64,000 nt of DNA from Vagococcus sp. CY52-2. Lineage in GTDB: Bacteria > Bacillota > Bacilli > Lactobacillales > Vagococcaceae. Positions 34,827 through 49,618 of the stretch are shown in pieces. Position 1 is the first letter of the stretch, and each line of letters opens with the position of its first letter. The notes under the pieces were generated by a model. The model saw only the letters and a list, made by a program, of their open reading frames with translations, ran no database searches and was not told the DNA's origin. Both the position numbers and the translations under genes were made by a program. The stretch spans positions 992,001 through 1,056,000 of the forward strand of contig NZ_CP093384.1 in NCBI RefSeq assembly GCF_022655055.1. The letters are read 5' to 3'.

Positions 34827-35443
34827 TTAGTTTAACCAAGCAGAAGGATCTTTTTTCCACTCTTGTAATAACAAGCGATCATCTTGTGAAATGTAGTCAT
34901 TTTCTATCGCAACGTCGATTAATTCATCATAATTCGTTAATGTATCAAATGGAATGCCTGCTGCTTTGAAATTTTCTACACCACTTGGTAATTGATACGT
35001 AAAAATGGCAGCAACACCCAACACGTCTGCCCCTTCACGTTTAGCTGCTTGAGCGGCATCAATCACGCTACCACCTGTTGAAATCAAATCCTCAATAATA
35101 ACCATTTTAGCACCATTATCAATACGTCCTTCGATTTGATTTTTCTTGCCGTGATCTTTAGATTTTCCACGGATATAAACCATTGGTAAGCCAAGTTCTT
35201 CGGCAACCCATGCAGCATGTGGAATCCCTGCAGTGGCTGTTCCAGCGATCACTTCAACACTCGGGTAGTTTTCTTTAATTAAGTTCGCTAATCCTTTAGC
35301 GACCAATCTACGCACATCAGGGTAGCTCATCGTTAAACGATTGTCACAATAGATTGGACTTTTAATCCCACTCGCCCATGTAAACGGCTCATTTGGACTT
35401 AACGATACTGCTTTAATGGATAATAATTCTTTTGCGATTTGTT

Positions 35444-35447
<4 letters not shown>
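34827..35447 (-). CDS. pyrE: Orotate phosphoribosyltransferase
   Basis: Joins orotate and PRPP to orotidine 5'-monophosphate. 206 residues with [14 protein letters not shown] near 24-37, [12 protein letters not shown], and the PRPP motif [16 protein letters not shown] at about 115-130. Its ATG overlaps the pyrF stop (ATGA). Last gene of the pyrimidine operon, followed by a terminator. Confidence 0.96.
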
Positions 35448-37862
<2,415 letters not shown>

Positions 37863-37877
37863 ATTCAATCTCCTTTT

Positions 37878-40800
37878 TTATAATGATAATGCGGTAAAAC
37901 TTCTAGCTTCTAATACTTTAAGTATCGCTTCGGCTGTATCAAGGGACGTCATAAGTGGCACACCATTTTCGACTGCTGAACGTCTGATTCTAAACCCATC
38001 TGATGTTTCTTTTACATTGTTTCCTGTGGTATTAATCACTAGGTTCACTCTATTTGAACGGATGCTATCAATGACATTAAATTGATTAGTTTCAGCAATT
38101 TTAGCGACTGTTTCAACAATTAATCCTTGATCTGTTAAATACTTACTTGTTCCTTCTGTTGCGATAATACCATACCCTATGTCTGAAAAACGTTTAGCCA
38201 AACTTAGTGCTTCTTCTTTAAAATCATCTGATATGGTAAATAGAACATTTCCATAATCTGGTAAGTGCATGCCACTTGCTTCAAATGCTTTATAAAGAGC
38301 TTTTTCCATCGTACGATCTGTTCCCATGACTTCACCAGTAGATTTCATTTCTGGCCCTAATTGGGTGTCAACTTCATGTAATTTGGCGAATGAGAACACT
38401 GGGGCTTTAACGTGAACCATCGGACTTTCTTTATATAATCCTGGTTCATAACCAAACTCTTTCAATGTATGACCTAAAATTAATTGTGTCGCAAGTTTGG
38501 CCATTGGGATATCTGTTACTTTACTTAAGAAAGGAACCGTTCGGCTAGCACGAGGATTGACTTCAATCACGAAGACGTCTTCTCCTTGGGAGATAAACTG
38601 GATATTCATGATACCTTTACAGTTTAATCCTTTAGCTAGTTTTTGTGTGTAATCAACAATTTTATCAATCACTGGTTGGTTTATTGTTTGAGGTGGATAG
38701 ACTGCCATCGAATCTCCTGAATGGACACCCGCACGTTCAATATGTTCCATAATACCAGGGATTAAGACATCTTCCCCATCACAAATCGCATCAACTTCAC
38801 ACTCTGTTCCGACAACATATCGGTCAATTAAAATTGGATGCTCTGGTGATGCTTTTACGGCTTCAACCATGTAACGTTTTAAGTCTTTTGTGCTCCAGAC
38901 AATCTCCATCGCACGACCTCCTAAAACATAACTTGGTCTAACTAACACAGGATAGCCAATTTTTTCCGCAATTTTTATCGCGTCAGCTTCATTAGTCGCC
39001 GTCGCTCCTTCAGGTTGAGGGATGCCAAGTTCTTGTAACGCTTGTTCAAACTTATCACGATTTTCTGCTCTATCTAAATCTTCTAAGGTTGTTCCAATAA
39101 TTGGAATACCGTGTTTTGTTAATCCTTCTGCTAAGTTAATCGCTGTTTGACCACCAAACTGAACGATAACGCCTTTAGGTTGTTCTAACTCTACGATGTT
39201 AAGCACATCTTCTAATGTTAATGGCTCAAAGTATAGTTTATCTGAAATTGAGAAGTCAGTTGATACAGTTTCTGGATTGCTATTGATAATAATCGCTTCA
39301 TAGTCTTGTTCTTGAATGGCTTTAACCGAGTGAACGGTTGCATAATCAAATTCTACCCCTTGACCGATACGGATTGGACCAGAACCAAGGACAATCACTG
39401 ATTCTTTATCTGTTTTTTCGCTTTCGTTTTCTTCTTCGTAAGTACTATAGAAGTATGGTGTTTCTGAAGCAAATTCTCCAGCACATGTGTCCACCATTTT
39501 ATAAACTGGTAAAATTTTGTGCTCAGTTCTAATATTTTTTACGTCTTCTGCTGTCATATTCCATAATCTGGCAATCACAACATCTGCAATACCATAACGT
39601 TTCGCTTCTTTTAATACTTCGATATCGTTTGGATTGTTGGATAACGCATCTTCTAATTCAATGATTCGTTTGATTTTATCTAAGAAGAAGATATCAATTT
39701 TTGTAAACTGAGCAATGTCTTGAATCGTCATGCCTCGTCTAATACCTTCTGCTACTCTGAATAAACGGTCATCTTTTGCTTCGACCATTTGTTTAATTAA
39801 CTCATCATCTGACAGATCTTTTGATTCTTCTGAGTCAATATGGTGTAACCCAATCTCTAATGATCTCACCGCTTTTAATAATGACTCTTCAATCGTACGA
39901 CCTAACGCCATCACTTCTCCGGTTGCTTTCATTTGGGTACTTAATAATCTATCTCCGTGTTCAAACTTATCAAATGCCCAACGTGGAATTTTTGATACCA
40001 CGTAATCTAATGCTGGTTCAAACATCGCATACGTTGTTTGCGTCACTGGATTTTTCATTTCATCAAGTGTTAAACCGACCGCTATTTTCGCGGCAATTTT
40101 TGCAATCGGGAATCCTGTTGCTTTACTTGCTAAAGCTGACGAGCGACTCACTCGAGGATTTACCTCAATGACATAATAGTCATAACTATCTGGGTTTAAG
40201 GCTAACTGAACGTTACATCCACCTTCAATTTCAAGGGCTTTAATAATTTTTAGTGACGCATCTCTTAATAGCTGAACTTCAACATCAGATAATGTTTGGC
40301 AAGGGGCAAATACGATTGAGTCTCCAGTATGAATTCCGACTGGGTCGAAGTTTTCCATGTGACACACCACAATCGCTTGATTCTTTTTATCTCTCATTAC
40401 TTCGAATTCGATTTCTTTATAACCGGCGATACTTTTTTCAATTAAACATTGGTTAACAGGGGACAAGCTAATACCATTTTTTGTGATAGCTATTAATTCT
40501 TCTTCATCGTCACACATACCACCACCTGTTCCACCAAGTGTGAAAGCTGGGCGTACAATTAAGGGATAACCGATTTTTTTACCAAATTCGACTGCTTCTT
40601 CTACTGTATGAACAATCACACTTTCAGGAATTGGCTCATTTAACTCTTCTATTAATTGTTTAAATAAATCTCTATCTTCTGCCTGGTCAATGGCACTGAT
40701 TTTAGTTCCCAAGAGTTCAATCCCTAATTCTTCTAAAATCCCTTTGTCATTTAACTCAATCGCCATATTTAATCCTGTTTGACCTCCAAGTGTCGGAAGG

Positions 40801-41057
40801 ATAGCATCTGGGCGTTCTTTTCTTAATACCTTTGTGACAAATTCTAATGTGATAGGCTCGATATACACTTTATCAGCAATGTCTTTGTCTGTCATAATTG
40901 TCGCGGGGTTTGAGTTGATTAATACTACCTCATAACCTTCTTCTTTTAAGGCTAAACATGCTTGTGTACCGGCATAGTCAAATTCAGCTGCTTGTCCGAT
41001 GATAATTGGTCCTGAACCAATCACTAATATTTTTTTTATATCGTCTCTTTTAGGCAT
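37878..41057 (-). CDS. carB: Carbamoyl-phosphate synthase large subunit
   Basis: 1059 residues with two homologous ATP-grasp halves (about 1-400 and 550-935), each starting with the [14 protein letters not shown]-like turn ([19 protein letters not shown] and [18 protein letters not shown]), and a C-terminal MGS-like allosteric domain (about 940-1059). Makes carbamoyl phosphate from bicarbonate, ammonia delivered by CarA, and two ATP. Its start overlaps the end of carA by eight bases. The only carAB in the window and pyr-linked. Confidence 0.97.
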   Translation of the reverse strand: MPKRDDIKKILVIGSGPIIIGQAAEFDYAGTQACLALKEEGYEVVLINSNPATIMTDKDIADKVYIEPITLEFVTKVLRKERPDAILPTLGGQTGLNMAIELNDKGILEELGIELLGTKISAIDQAEDRDLFKQLIEELNEPIPESVIVHTVEEAVEFGKKIGYPLIVRPAFTLGGTGGGMCDDEEELIAITKNGISLSPVNQCLIEKSIAGYKEIEFEVMRDKKNQAIVVCHMENFDPVGIHTGDSIVFAPCQTLSDVEVQLLRDASLKIIKALEIEGGCNVQLALNPDSYDYYVIEVNPRVSRSSALASKATGFPIAKIAAKIAVGLTLDEMKNPVTQTTYAMFEPALDYVVSKIPRWAFDKFEHGDRLLSTQMKATGEVMALGRTIEESLLKAVRSLEIGLHHIDSEESKDLSDDELIKQMVEAKDDRLFRVAEGIRRGMTIQDIAQFTKIDIFFLDKIKRIIELEDALSNNPNDIEVLKEAKRYGIADVVIARLWNMTAEDVKNIRTEHKILPVYKMVDTCAGEFASETPYFYSTYEEENESEKTDKESVIVLGSGPIRIGQGVEFDYATVHSVKAIQEQDYEAIIINSNPETVSTDFSISDKLYFEPLTLEDVLNIVELEQPKGVIVQFGGQTAINLAEGLTKHGIPIIGTTLEDLDRAENRDKFEQALQELGIPQPEGATATNEADAIKIAEKIGYPVLVRPSYVLGGRAMEIVWSTKDLKRYMVEAVKASPEHPILIDRYVVGTECEVDAICDGEDVLIPGIMEHIERAGVHSGDSMAVYPPQTINQPVIDKIVDYTQKLAKGLNCKGIMNIQFISQGEDVFVIEVNPRASRTVPFLSKVTDIPMAKLATQLILGHTLKEFGYEPGLYKESPMVHVKAPVFSFAKLHEVDTQLGPEMKSTGEVMGTDRTMEKALYKAFEASGMHLPDYGNVLFTISDDFKEEALSLAKRFSDIGYGIIATEGTSKYLTDQGLIVETVAKIAETNQFNVIDSIRSNRVNLVINTTGNNVKETSDGFRIRRSAVENGVPLMTSLDTAEAILKVLEARSFTALSL

Positions 41058-42132
41058 GTTTATTCCCCCAGTTTTCCATTAATTCAATAAATTCATCAAA
41101 AATTGATACTGCGTCATGTGGCCCAGGTGCAGCATCTGGATGAAATTGCACTGAAAAGGCTGGATGATGTTTATGTTTAACTCCTTCAACTGATCCGTCA
41201 TTAATATCAACGTGAGTTAACATTAATTCTGTTGTATCTAAACTATCAAGTGACACGGCATACCCGTGATTTTGAGAGGTGAAGTACACTGAGTCAGAGG
41301 CAATCTCTCTGACAGCATGATTTCCGCCACGATGTCCAAAACGCATTTTATACGTATCAGCACCATTTGCTAAACTTAGAAGTTGATGACCTAAACAAAT
41401 ACCAAAAATTGGGACAACACCTTGAAGTTTTAAAATCGTTTTTAAAGCAAGTGGTAAATCTTTTGGGTTGCCAGGACCGTTTGATAACATCACGCCATCT
41501 GGTTGATACGATAAAATCTCATCTGCTGTTGTATCATAGGATACTACTGTGATATGACAATCGCGTTTGATTAATTCTCTTAATATACTTTGCTTCATGC
41601 CAAAATCAATAATCACCACGTTTGCACCCGTTCCTGGAATGCTATAAGGTTTAGTAGTTGAAACAGCTTGGACTTGTGTTGACGGTAAAACAGTCGCTCT
41701 TAATTGGTCGTAAGCATGGTTTATGTCAGACACAACATCTATAATGCTTGCCTTCATTGCCCCTTTTTCACGAATTTTTTTCGTTAACGCACGAGTGTCA
41801 ATCCCGCTGATTCCTGGAACACCTTTTCGTTTCAAGAATTCATCTAATGTTGCTTGTGAGCGCCAGTTTGATGCTACTCTAGCGACATCTCTGACCACAA
41901 CAGCAGAACAAGCTGGAGACATAGATTCAAAATCATCACGATTTATTCCATAATTTCCAATTGTTGGATAAGTGAATAATAATATTTGCCCTTTAAAACT
42001 TGGATCCGTCATCATCTCTTGGTATCCACTCATTCCTGTTGTAAATACTAACTCACCAGTAGCAGAATTTGGCGCACCAAATCCTTCTCCTTCATAACAC
42101 GTTCCATCTTCTAAGATTAACAATCGCTTCAT
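41050..42132 (-). CDS. carA: Carbamoyl-phosphate synthase small subunit
   Basis: Glutaminase subunit that feeds ammonia to CarB. 360 residues: the N-terminal CPSase domain ([14 protein letters not shown] at the start, [14 protein letters not shown]) and a class I amidotransferase domain with nucleophile Cys in [13 protein letters not shown] (about 240-250), the His in [14 protein letters not shown] (about 330) and Glu replaced by Asp in that motif at the position after His-Pro (HPD instead of HPE). Overlaps carB by eight bases and follows pyrC after four. Confidence 0.95.
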   Translation of the reverse strand: MKRLLILEDGTCYEGEGFGAPNSATGELVFTTGMSGYQEMMTDPSFKGQILLFTYPTIGNYGINRDDFESMSPACSAVVVRDVARVASNWRSQATLDEFLKRKGVPGISGIDTRALTKKIREKGAMKASIIDVVSDINHAYDQLRATVLPSTQVQAVSTTKPYSIPGTGANVVIIDFGMKQSILRELIKRDCHITVVSYDTTADEILSYQPDGVMLSNGPGNPKDLPLALKTILKLQGVVPIFGICLGHQLLSLANGADTYKMRFGHRGGNHAVREIASDSVYFTSQNHGYAVSLDSLDTTELMLTHVDINDGSVEGVKHKHHPAFSVQFHPDAAPGPHDAVSIFDEFIELMENWGNKHA

Positions 42133-42136
42133 TTAC

Positions 42137-43420
42137 TTACGCCTCCTTTTTATTCCAAACCAATTTCCCTTTTACAAAGGTATATAATGTGTCTCCAACA
42201 ACTTTTTCTCCACTAAATGGCGTATTATGTGATTTTGAAACAAACTCTTCAGGTATGACCACTTCTTCATCTAAGTCAAAGATGGCAATATCCGCATCTG
42301 CCCCAATATTTAATGAGCCTGTTTCTAAATTAAATAGTTTTGATGGTGCTTCTGTCATCCAATACACAACTTGCTCTAGTGTAAAACGATTTGTTTTAAC
42401 AAAGTGCGTGTACATTAAAGCAAAGGCTGTTTCACTTCCCACGATTCCAAATGGTGAGTCAATCATGCTTTGATTTTTTTCTTCGTGTCCATGTGGTGCA
42501 TGGTCTGTAGCGATACAATCAATCGTTCCATCCAGTAATCCATCGATTAATGCTTGTTGATCATCAGTCGCTCTTAGTGGCGGATTCATTTTAAAGTAAC
42601 CATGATCATGTGTGATATCACAATCTGTCATGATTAAATGATGCGGACACACTTCACACGTCACATGAATACCATGTTTTTTCGCTTGTCTGATGACTTC
42701 AACACTTTCTTTGGTTGAAACATGACAAACATGATAATGAACACCTGTTTCTTTTGCTAATAACACGTCCCTAGCAATTTGTGATGATTCAGTCGCACTC
42801 ATAATACCAGGTAAGCCTAACTCTTTTGATTTCTCACCTAAATGCATCACGCCACCAAATAATAAACTCTCATCTTCAGTGTGGGCCACAATCGCCATAT
42901 CAAGTGCTGCTGCTTCTTTCATTGCTTCATACATGACTCCAGCAGTTTGCACACCCACACCATCATTTGTAAAAGCAAATGCACCAGCTTTTTTTAATCC
43001 AGCAAAGTCAACTAACTTTTCTGTGTTTAATTCTTTTGTAATAGGTGCATATTGTAAGATGTTTACCATGCTATCTTTTTCAATACGTTGATACATGTCT
43101 GTCAAACGCTCTGGTGTATCTGGCACTGGATTAAGGTTTGGCATGGCACACACTGTGGTGAACCCACCTTTAGCCGCTGAACGACTACCTGTTTCGATTG
43201 TTTCTTTGTATTCAAATCCAGGCTCTCTAAAATGCACATGAACATCAACTAATCCTGGTGTTATCAATCCGTTTTTTGCATCAATAACTTGTTCAAAACT
43301 CTCTGCTGTTTCAGTAAACTGACCAATCCCTTTGATTTTCCCTTCTTCAATCCAAATATCTACTGGGATTAACTGATTTCGACTTGTAACCACTCGGCCA
43401 TTTTTAATTAATGTTTTCAT
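42137..43420 (-). CDS. pyrC: Dihydroorotase
   Basis: Zinc enzyme closing carbamoyl aspartate to dihydroorotate. 427 residues; metal-binding HVHFREPG near 58-65, His in VCHVSTKES and CPHHL, and Asp in ATDHAPHGHEEK near 303. This is the class I type of Gram-positives. The ATG at 43420 stands 6 bases behind AGGAGG; an ATG at 43426 touches it. Ten bases after pyrB. Confidence 0.95.
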   Translation of the reverse strand: MKTLIKNGRVVTSRNQLIPVDIWIEEGKIKGIGQFTETAESFEQVIDAKNGLITPGLVDVHVHFREPGFEYKETIETGSRSAAKGGFTTVCAMPNLNPVPDTPERLTDMYQRIEKDSMVNILQYAPITKELNTEKLVDFAGLKKAGAFAFTNDGVGVQTAGVMYEAMKEAAALDMAIVAHTEDESLLFGGVMHLGEKSKELGLPGIMSATESSQIARDVLLAKETGVHYHVCHVSTKESVEVIRQAKKHGIHVTCEVCPHHLIMTDCDITHDHGYFKMNPPLRATDDQQALIDGLLDGTIDCIATDHAPHGHEEKNQSMIDSPFGIVGSETAFALMYTHFVKTNRFTLEQVVYWMTEAPSKLFNLETGSLNIGADADIAIFDLDEEVVIPEEFVSKSHNTPFSGEKVVGDTLYTFVKGKLVWNKKEA

Positions 43421-43430
43421 GTTCATCCTC

Positions 43431-44357
43431 CTATGATTTTCCTTGTAAAATGGCTTCTAATATTGCCATTCTCATAAATACACCATTGGTCATCTGTTGC
43501 GTGATTCGTGATTGATAACTTTCAACTAACTCATCAGCTAGCTCGACATCACGATTGACCGGAGCGGGGTGCATGATAATCGCTTTTTCTTTCATTTTTG
43601 TTGCACGTTCGTTGGTTAAACCATGTTGTTGATGGTAGTCTTTTTTTGAGAAACTTCCACCACTTTCATGACGTTCGTGTTGAACACGTAACATCATCAT
43701 CACGTCTACTTTATCTAATACGTCATCTATTGGTAAGTAAGTCCCGTAAGCTTCATATTTCTTGTTGTACCATTCTTCTGGTCCACAGAAAAATAGATTC
43801 GCTCCCAAACGTTTTAACATTTTCATATTTGAATTTGCCACCCGCGAATGCGTTAAATCGCCACATATCGCAATATTTAAATTGTCAAAATGTCCGAATT
43901 CTTCATATATAGTCAATAAATCAAGTAAACACTGTGTTGGGTGATTGCCACTACCGTCTCCTCCATTAATGATGGATGTCGTAATTGTCTTACTTTGAAT
44001 TAATTCATTGTAATAATCTTCTTCCCAGTGACGAATCACACACGCATGCACACCGATTGCTGACATCGTCAACACAGTGTCATATAACGATTCGCCTTTT
44101 GATACTGAACTTGTTTTTGCATCAAATTCTATTACATCGATGCCCATTTTTTTCTCTGCGACTTCAAAACTTTTATGTGTTCTTGTACTGTTTTCAAAGA
44201 ATAGATTAGCAACAAAATATTGTTGATTGGGTAATTGAGATTTCTCTCCGTGTTTAAACTGCTGTGCACGTTTAATTAATCCCATCACTTCTTGGTCACT
44301 TAATGATTCTGCCGTTAGTAAATGTTTTAAACTAATTCTCTCCGATGTAATAATCAT
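43431..44357 (-). CDS. pyrB: Aspartate carbamoyltransferase
   Basis: Joins carbamoyl phosphate and aspartate, the first committed step. 308 residues; the carbamoyl phosphate motif [18 protein letters not shown] near 54-70, then the [13 protein letters not shown] loop and [10 protein letters not shown] for aspartate. No pyrI regulatory subunit accompanies it, as usual in Firmicutes. GGAGAGG lies before the ATG. Confidence 0.96.
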   Translation of the reverse strand: MIITSERISLKHLLTAESLSDQEVMGLIKRAQQFKHGEKSQLPNQQYFVANLFFENSTRTHKSFEVAEKKMGIDVIEFDAKTSSVSKGESLYDTVLTMSAIGVHACVIRHWEEDYYNELIQSKTITTSIINGGDGSGNHPTQCLLDLLTIYEEFGHFDNLNIAICGDLTHSRVANSNMKMLKRLGANLFFCGPEEWYNKKYEAYGTYLPIDDVLDKVDVMMMLRVQHERHESGGSFSKKDYHQQHGLTNERATKMKEKAIIMHPAPVNRDVELADELVESYQSRITQQMTNGVFMRMAILEAILQGKS

Positions 44358-44372
44358 TTGAGCCTCTCCTTT

Positions 44373-45665
44373 TTATTCTAATTCGCTTTTCGCTTTTTCA
44401 GGTAAAATCAAGTTCAGTATAATTCCAAACAATGTTGCCAGAGCCATACCAGAAACCGCTACTGCTCCAACTTGGAATGTTAATCCGCCGATTCCCACTA
44501 CTAAGATAACTGAGGCAATCAACAAGTTGCGTTTTAAGTTAAAATCAATTTTATTATCAATCAAGATTTTCAATCCGCTTGAAGCAATCACTCCGAATAG
44601 GATAAAACTAATTCCTGCAATAACTGGGTTGGGAATACTTTGAATAATCGCGGTTAATTTTCCGACAAAACTTAATCCCATTGCAAGAGCTGCTGCCCCT
44701 CCGATGACAAACACACTGTGTACACGAGTAATCGCAAGAACCCCAATATTCTCACCATAACTTGTAACAGGAGGACCGCCAACTAAACCAGCGACGATTT
44801 GTGCTAATCCATCACCTTTAAGTGTTTTATCTAGACCAGGCTCTTTGAAGAAATCTCGTTTTGTTAATTTATTTAACACCATCAAGTGACCAATGTGTTC
44901 TGTCATCGTCACAAATGCGATAGGGGCCATGGTCACAATCGCGGTTAAGTAAAATTTCGGTGTGTAAGTCACAAACGGTGCTTGAAAGTCAGGTAAAGCA
45001 AACCATGCTGCTTGTCTAATTGGCTCAACATCGACAATTCCAACTGCAAGTGCGATAAAGTAACCACACACAATTCCTAGTAATATTGGAATAAGTCCCA
45101 TAAACCCTTTAAGATACATGTTAAAGAAAATCGTTAGTGACATGGTAATCAAGGCAACTACAATGTATTTCACACTGTAAACTTGTTCGCCATTTGCTCC
45201 TACTGCATACATCGCTTGACTTGCTGCATTTCCAGCTAACCCAAGGCCGATTACCATGACAACTGGTCCAACCACAATCGCTGGAAGCAATTTATCTAAC
45301 CAAGCTGATCCCGATCGCTTCACAATGACTGAAACAATTAAGTAGACAATCCCCGTTGTGATAGCTCCTAAGGCAACTGCCGGATAACCATCATCTTTCA
45401 TTAACATTTGCATCGCTGCAATAAACGCAAAACTACTTCCTAAGTAAGCTGGTATTTTTCCTTTTGTTACGATGAGATACACAATCGTTCCAAGTCCTGA
45501 ACTAAATAGGGCAATTCCTGGGTTAATACCAACTAATATTGGCACTAGTACTGTGGCACCAAACATGGTAAATAAATGTTGTAAGCTAAGCCCTAACCAT
45601 TTAATTCCCTTCGGTTTATCATGTATGTCCAATACAACATCTGGGTTTCTATAGTTTTCTTTCAT
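44373..45665 (-). CDS. pyrP: Uracil permease
   Basis: 430-residue nucleobase:proton symporter of the UraA/PyrP family, with about 12-14 membrane helices. LSLQHLFTMFGATVLVPIL near the start and MTEHIGHLMVLNKLT plus GGPPVTSYGENIGVLAITR (the substrate-site Glu and Asn region) are characteristic. The ATG at 45665 is behind GGAGACTG; the codons before it belong to the attenuator. Placed between pyrR and pyrB with its own PyrR-controlled terminator. Confidence 0.94.
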   Translation of the reverse strand: MKENYRNPDVVLDIHDKPKGIKWLGLSLQHLFTMFGATVLVPILVGINPGIALFSSGLGTIVYLIVTKGKIPAYLGSSFAFIAAMQMLMKDDGYPAVALGAITTGIVYLIVSVIVKRSGSAWLDKLLPAIVVGPVVMVIGLGLAGNAASQAMYAVGANGEQVYSVKYIVVALITMSLTIFFNMYLKGFMGLIPILLGIVCGYFIALAVGIVDVEPIRQAAWFALPDFQAPFVTYTPKFYLTAIVTMAPIAFVTMTEHIGHLMVLNKLTKRDFFKEPGLDKTLKGDGLAQIVAGLVGGPPVTSYGENIGVLAITRVHSVFVIGGAAALAMGLSFVGKLTAIIQSIPNPVIAGISFILFGVIASSGLKILIDNKIDFNLKRNLLIASVILVVGIGGLTFQVGAVAVSGMALATLFGIILNLILPEKAKSELE

Positions 45666-45684
45666 TTGACAGTCTCCTTTATAA

Positions 45685-45786
45685 TAAAAAATCCTCGTTT
45701 CAGTTTTAGAAACGAGGCGCGCGAAAACAAGTTGGTGTTTGACTTTTTCCACCAATTGTTATTGCTTTTCCTAGTCTCTCTGTACT
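45685..45786 (-). promoter_or_regulatory. PyrR-dependent attenuator between pyrR and pyrP
   Basis: On the - strand the PyrR-binding element AGTACAGAGAGACTAGG (45786-45770) is followed by a hairpin with TTGGTG / CACCAA and by the terminator CCTCGTTTC / GAAACGAGG with six T (45717-45685). PyrR with UMP holds the binding loop and lets the terminator form. The same element lies before pyrR. Confidence 0.85.
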
Positions 45787-45802
45787 CGATTAAAAAGCTT
45801 AT

Positions 45803-46487
<685 letters not shown>

Positions 46488-46516
46488 TTAAAGGACTGTT
46501 CTGTTTTGTTGTACTG

Positions 46517-46545
46517 AGTATAACGCACTCATATGTAAATATCAA
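46517..46545 (-). promoter_or_regulatory. Promoter of the pyr operon
   Basis: TTGATA (46545-46540) and TATACT (46522-46517) on the - strand, spaced 17 bases. The -35 box overlaps the last codons of the RluD-family gene. Confidence 0.82.
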
Positions 46546-47447
46546 TCATTATTTTCGATTTCCTTCAATGTTTTTGTAAATATTTCTGGTAACTCAGAAT
46601 CAAAGGTCATCAGCTCTCCTGTTGTTGGATGCGTAAAGGCTAATGTTTTAGCGTGTAAAAACTGCCCATTTCCTTTTATCGTTTTCTTAGGACCATATAG
46701 TGGATCGCCAACAATTGGATAACCGATATAATCCATGTGCACCCGAATTTGATGTGTTCGACCAGTTTCAAGGACACATTCAATTAATGTATAATCTAAA
46801 AATCGTTCTAATACGGTAAAATGAGTCACTGCTTCTTTACCATCTGCTACGATCGCTTGTTTTTGACGGTTGTCTTTACTTCTACCTATTGGTGCTTCGA
46901 TTTTTCCTTTTTCATGTGGAATGACACCATGAACTAACGCCACATATTTTCTTAATGTTTTACGTTCTTTTAACTCATCCTGAAGCGCAATATGTGCCGC
47001 ATCATTTTTTGCCACCATCAATAGTCCAGATGTATCCTTGTCAATTCGGTGAACAATCCCCGGACGGATCACATCATTAATACTTGAAAGTGATCCTGCG
47101 TGGAATAATAATGCATTAACAAGCGTTCCATCAGGATGACCCATAGATGGATGGACTACCATTCCTTGAGGTTTATTTACCACAATCACATCATCATCTT
47201 CATAAACAATTTCTAATAGAATATCTTGTGGTTCTAAGGTTAATTCTTTTGCTTCTGGTACCGTAATATCAACACGATCGTTTTGTTTCACTTTATAATT
47301 TGCTTTAACAATCTCTCCATTAACATTCACTGCCTCTTCTTTTAACCAACTCTGAATTTGAGAGCGTGAATAATCTGAAAAAACTTCTGCTAATACTTTA
47401 TCAATTCTTCCTTTTTTATCTTCTACTACATAATGTAATTGTGTCAT
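46542..47447 (-). CDS. RluD family 23S rRNA pseudouridine synthase
   Basis: 301 residues. S4 RNA-binding domain at about 14-75 (GRIDKVLAEVFSDYSRSQIQSWLKEEAVNVNGE) and a catalytic domain with Asp in GIVHRIDKDTSGLLMVAKN near 132-150, plus ETGRTHQIRVHMDYIGYPIVGDPLYG. Converts uridines of large-subunit rRNA; exact position unknown. This gene often precedes pyrR in Firmicutes. AAGGAG is 8 bases before ATG. Confidence 0.93.
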   Translation of the reverse strand: MTQLHYVVEDKKGRIDKVLAEVFSDYSRSQIQSWLKEEAVNVNGEIVKANYKVKQNDRVDITVPEAKELTLEPQDILLEIVYEDDDVIVVNKPQGMVVHPSMGHPDGTLVNALLFHAGSLSSINDVIRPGIVHRIDKDTSGLLMVAKNDAAHIALQDELKERKTLRKYVALVHGVIPHEKGKIEAPIGRSKDNRQKQAIVADGKEAVTHFTVLERFLDYTLIECVLETGRTHQIRVHMDYIGYPIVGDPLYGPKKTIKGNGQFLHAKTLAFTHPTTGELMTFDSELPEIFTKTLKEIENND

Positions 47448-47531
47448 TGATTATCTCCTTCATTTAACTTGCTCACTTAGTTTATCATAAAACTGGTCGC
47501 TATTCACTAATACAATCATGATTTTAGATAA

Positions 47532-47562
47532 ACAAAAAAGAGACGATAAACGTCTCTTTTTA
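47532..47562 (-). terminator. Terminator of the cystine symporter gene
   Basis: AAAGAGACG / CGTCTCTTT with a short ATAAA loop and T-runs on both sides, next to the stop codon. Confidence 0.85.
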
Positions 47563-48981
47563 TTATTCATTAATTTGTGTATGATTTGATGGCATATTGA
47601 ACTGATCTTTATCAAACGTGCCTTCCCATTTATCTACGACTACCGCAGATACCATACTTCCGGCAACGTTTAACATTGTACGCCCCATATCAACAATTGG
47701 GTCAATACCAAATATAGCCCCAATACTTGAAATAGCAGAACCATAACCTAATCCATTTAATGTAACAGTAGCAGCAACGGTTGCTGTTCCTGGTACACCG
47801 GCAATACCGATTGAACCTACTGTCACAACAACCACAACAAGCACAAAGAATGAAAAGTCCATAGTAGCTCCCGCTGCTCCAGCAACTAATGTTCCAAGCA
47901 TGGCAGGGAATACTCCGGCACATCCATTCATCCCAATTGTTGTTCCAAGTGTTGCAACAAAGTTTGATGTTTCACCTGATACACCCATGTCTTTTTCAAG
48001 TGTTTGCAAAGTATAAGGTAATGTTCCTACGCTTGAACGAGAAGAAAAAGCAAATAACAATGTATTAAAAGCTTTCTTGTAGAACATAACTGGATTGACA
48101 CCCATAAAACTTAAAATAACAACATATACCAATAACATAATGATAACTCCTGTATAAAGTGCCGCTATAAATCCTAGCATACTAACAACAGATTGGATAC
48201 CATTTGAAATAATAGTGTTACTTACAAGAGCTACCACACCATATGGCATTAATTTAATAACGTTTGTCAAAACAGAATTAACTGTAATACGTAGCGAATC
48301 TAAAAATGTCACAAAAGGAGCTACTTCAATCGGTTTTTTAACCTTTAAGAAACGAATTGCACTGGCAAACATCGCTGCAATAATAACAACCGATACGATA
48401 CTCCCATTGTTTCCCATTACACTAATAATATTATTAGGAATTAAATTTAAAAAGAATTCAGGAAAACTTTGTGAGGCAATATTATTCATAAATTCTGTCT
48501 TTTGTTCCGTTAAGTCTCCAGCAAAACTAGTCGCATTTAAATTAAATAGCTTAACAACTAAAATACCAACAATCGCAGAAATAGCTGTTGTGCTTAATAA
48601 TGTAATGAATGTGCGACCTGTTAAACTTCGAATACGATCACCTCGTACATCCACAACAACTTTAATAATAGATAAAAAGACGACTGGAATAGCAAGTAAC
48701 TGAACTAGTTTTAAAAACCCTGTCCCAATAAGTCCAAACCATGCAGATATTTCTCCTCTAGCATGATCAATGTAAATACCATTTTTGTTACTGATCATAT
48801 CAATACCAATCCCTAGTACTAGACCAATGATCAAAGCGATAATCATGCGTTTAGAAAAACTTACTTTTTTGTCTTTAAGCATTTTTAAGCACACCATTGC
48901 CGCACCTAACAATACAATAGCAATCAACGTGTAAAAATTACTCACTTTAAGAAATTGTGAGAAAAATGGAACATCTATCAT
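47563..48981 (-). CDS. L-cystine / dicarboxylate-type cation symporter (TcyP-like)
   Basis: 472-residue secondary transporter of the DAACS family. Eight or so membrane helices plus two re-entrant loops; FSSRSSVGTLPYTLQTLEKDMGVS is the Ser-rich hairpin HP1 and TVGSIGIAGVPGTATVAATVTLNGLG the HP2 region, while ATLGTTIGMNGCAGVFPA is the NMDGT-like TM7 motif changed to NGCAG, as in TcyP cystine carriers. The ATG at 48981 fits AAAGGAG better than one at 48990. Single gene; sulfur amino acid theme shared with the next gene. Confidence 0.85.
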   Translation of the reverse strand: MIDVPFFSQFLKVSNFYTLIAIVLLGAAMVCLKMLKDKKVSFSKRMIIALIIGLVLGIGIDMISNKNGIYIDHARGEISAWFGLIGTGFLKLVQLLAIPVVFLSIIKVVVDVRGDRIRSLTGRTFITLLSTTAISAIVGILVVKLFNLNATSFAGDLTEQKTEFMNNIASQSFPEFFLNLIPNNIISVMGNNGSIVSVVIIAAMFASAIRFLKVKKPIEVAPFVTFLDSLRITVNSVLTNVIKLMPYGVVALVSNTIISNGIQSVVSMLGFIAALYTGVIIMLLVYVVILSFMGVNPVMFYKKAFNTLLFAFSSRSSVGTLPYTLQTLEKDMGVSGETSNFVATLGTTIGMNGCAGVFPAMLGTLVAGAAGATMDFSFFVLVVVVVTVGSIGIAGVPGTATVAATVTLNGLGYGSAISSIGAIFGIDPIVDMGRTMLNVAGSMVSAVVVDKWEGTFDKDQFNMPSNHTQINE

Positions 48982-48990
48982 GAATATCAT

Positions 48991-49618
48991 CTCCTTTTTT
49001 ACCAGTCTACACTGATAGAATCATTTTTTAAACTCATTTGTTTCAAAATATTTTCAGAAAAATTATTTAATAAGAATCATTTCAACTTTTAACAAAATCT
49101 TTTTGAGAATATACTACTTTAAAAAGTGGATTTTACAAATGTTTGTTATGATATCAATAAATCAATTAAAATACTCTAAATAAAAAAACATGTCAATTGT
49201 ACGATTACATAAAGCCCTACTCTATACCTTATAATCTCACGAATCATTTTCCATACTTACACTGTTTATCCTTCAATCATATCTGAACTCATTTATTTAA
49301 CTTAAACATTTATCAGAATTTAACCTGATGTAAAAATTCAACGTTTAATTCACGATATATAATAAAGAACAATAGATTCAAGTAATGTCCACATCATTTA
49401 ACCTCCATTCCTAATTTATAGTTGTCATTATACACAAATTATCTATCATTTTAAAAAATTTGCTCTCAAAAATGATGATTTATTTGAAATTTTATTCATA
49501 TGAACGTTTTTTAATACGAAATTTTACTTAAAATTTAATTGACAGCGCATACATGTGAGTGTTACGTTCAAGGTATTAACAGAATAAAATTAACTTATAT
49601 AAAATTGGAGGGGATTTT
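48991..49618. other. AT-rich intergenic region
   Basis: Between divergent genes for cystine uptake and transsulfuration. A TTGACA at 49539-49544 may be the -35 of the + strand gene, but no good -10 follows at 17-18 bases. Nothing else recognised; a 14-codon frame on the - strand near 49400 has a ribosome-site-like GGAGGT but no further support. Confidence 0.4.

Noticed and set aside
39338-40456. Reading frames opposite carB
   Set aside because: Several frames of 60-116 codons run antisense to carB; they lack ribosome sites and family features and arise from its codon use.
49385-49450. Short peptide gene on the - strand
   Set aside because: GGAGGT and ATG are present but the frame has only about 14 codons, no matching regulatory structure and no neighbour it would serve.
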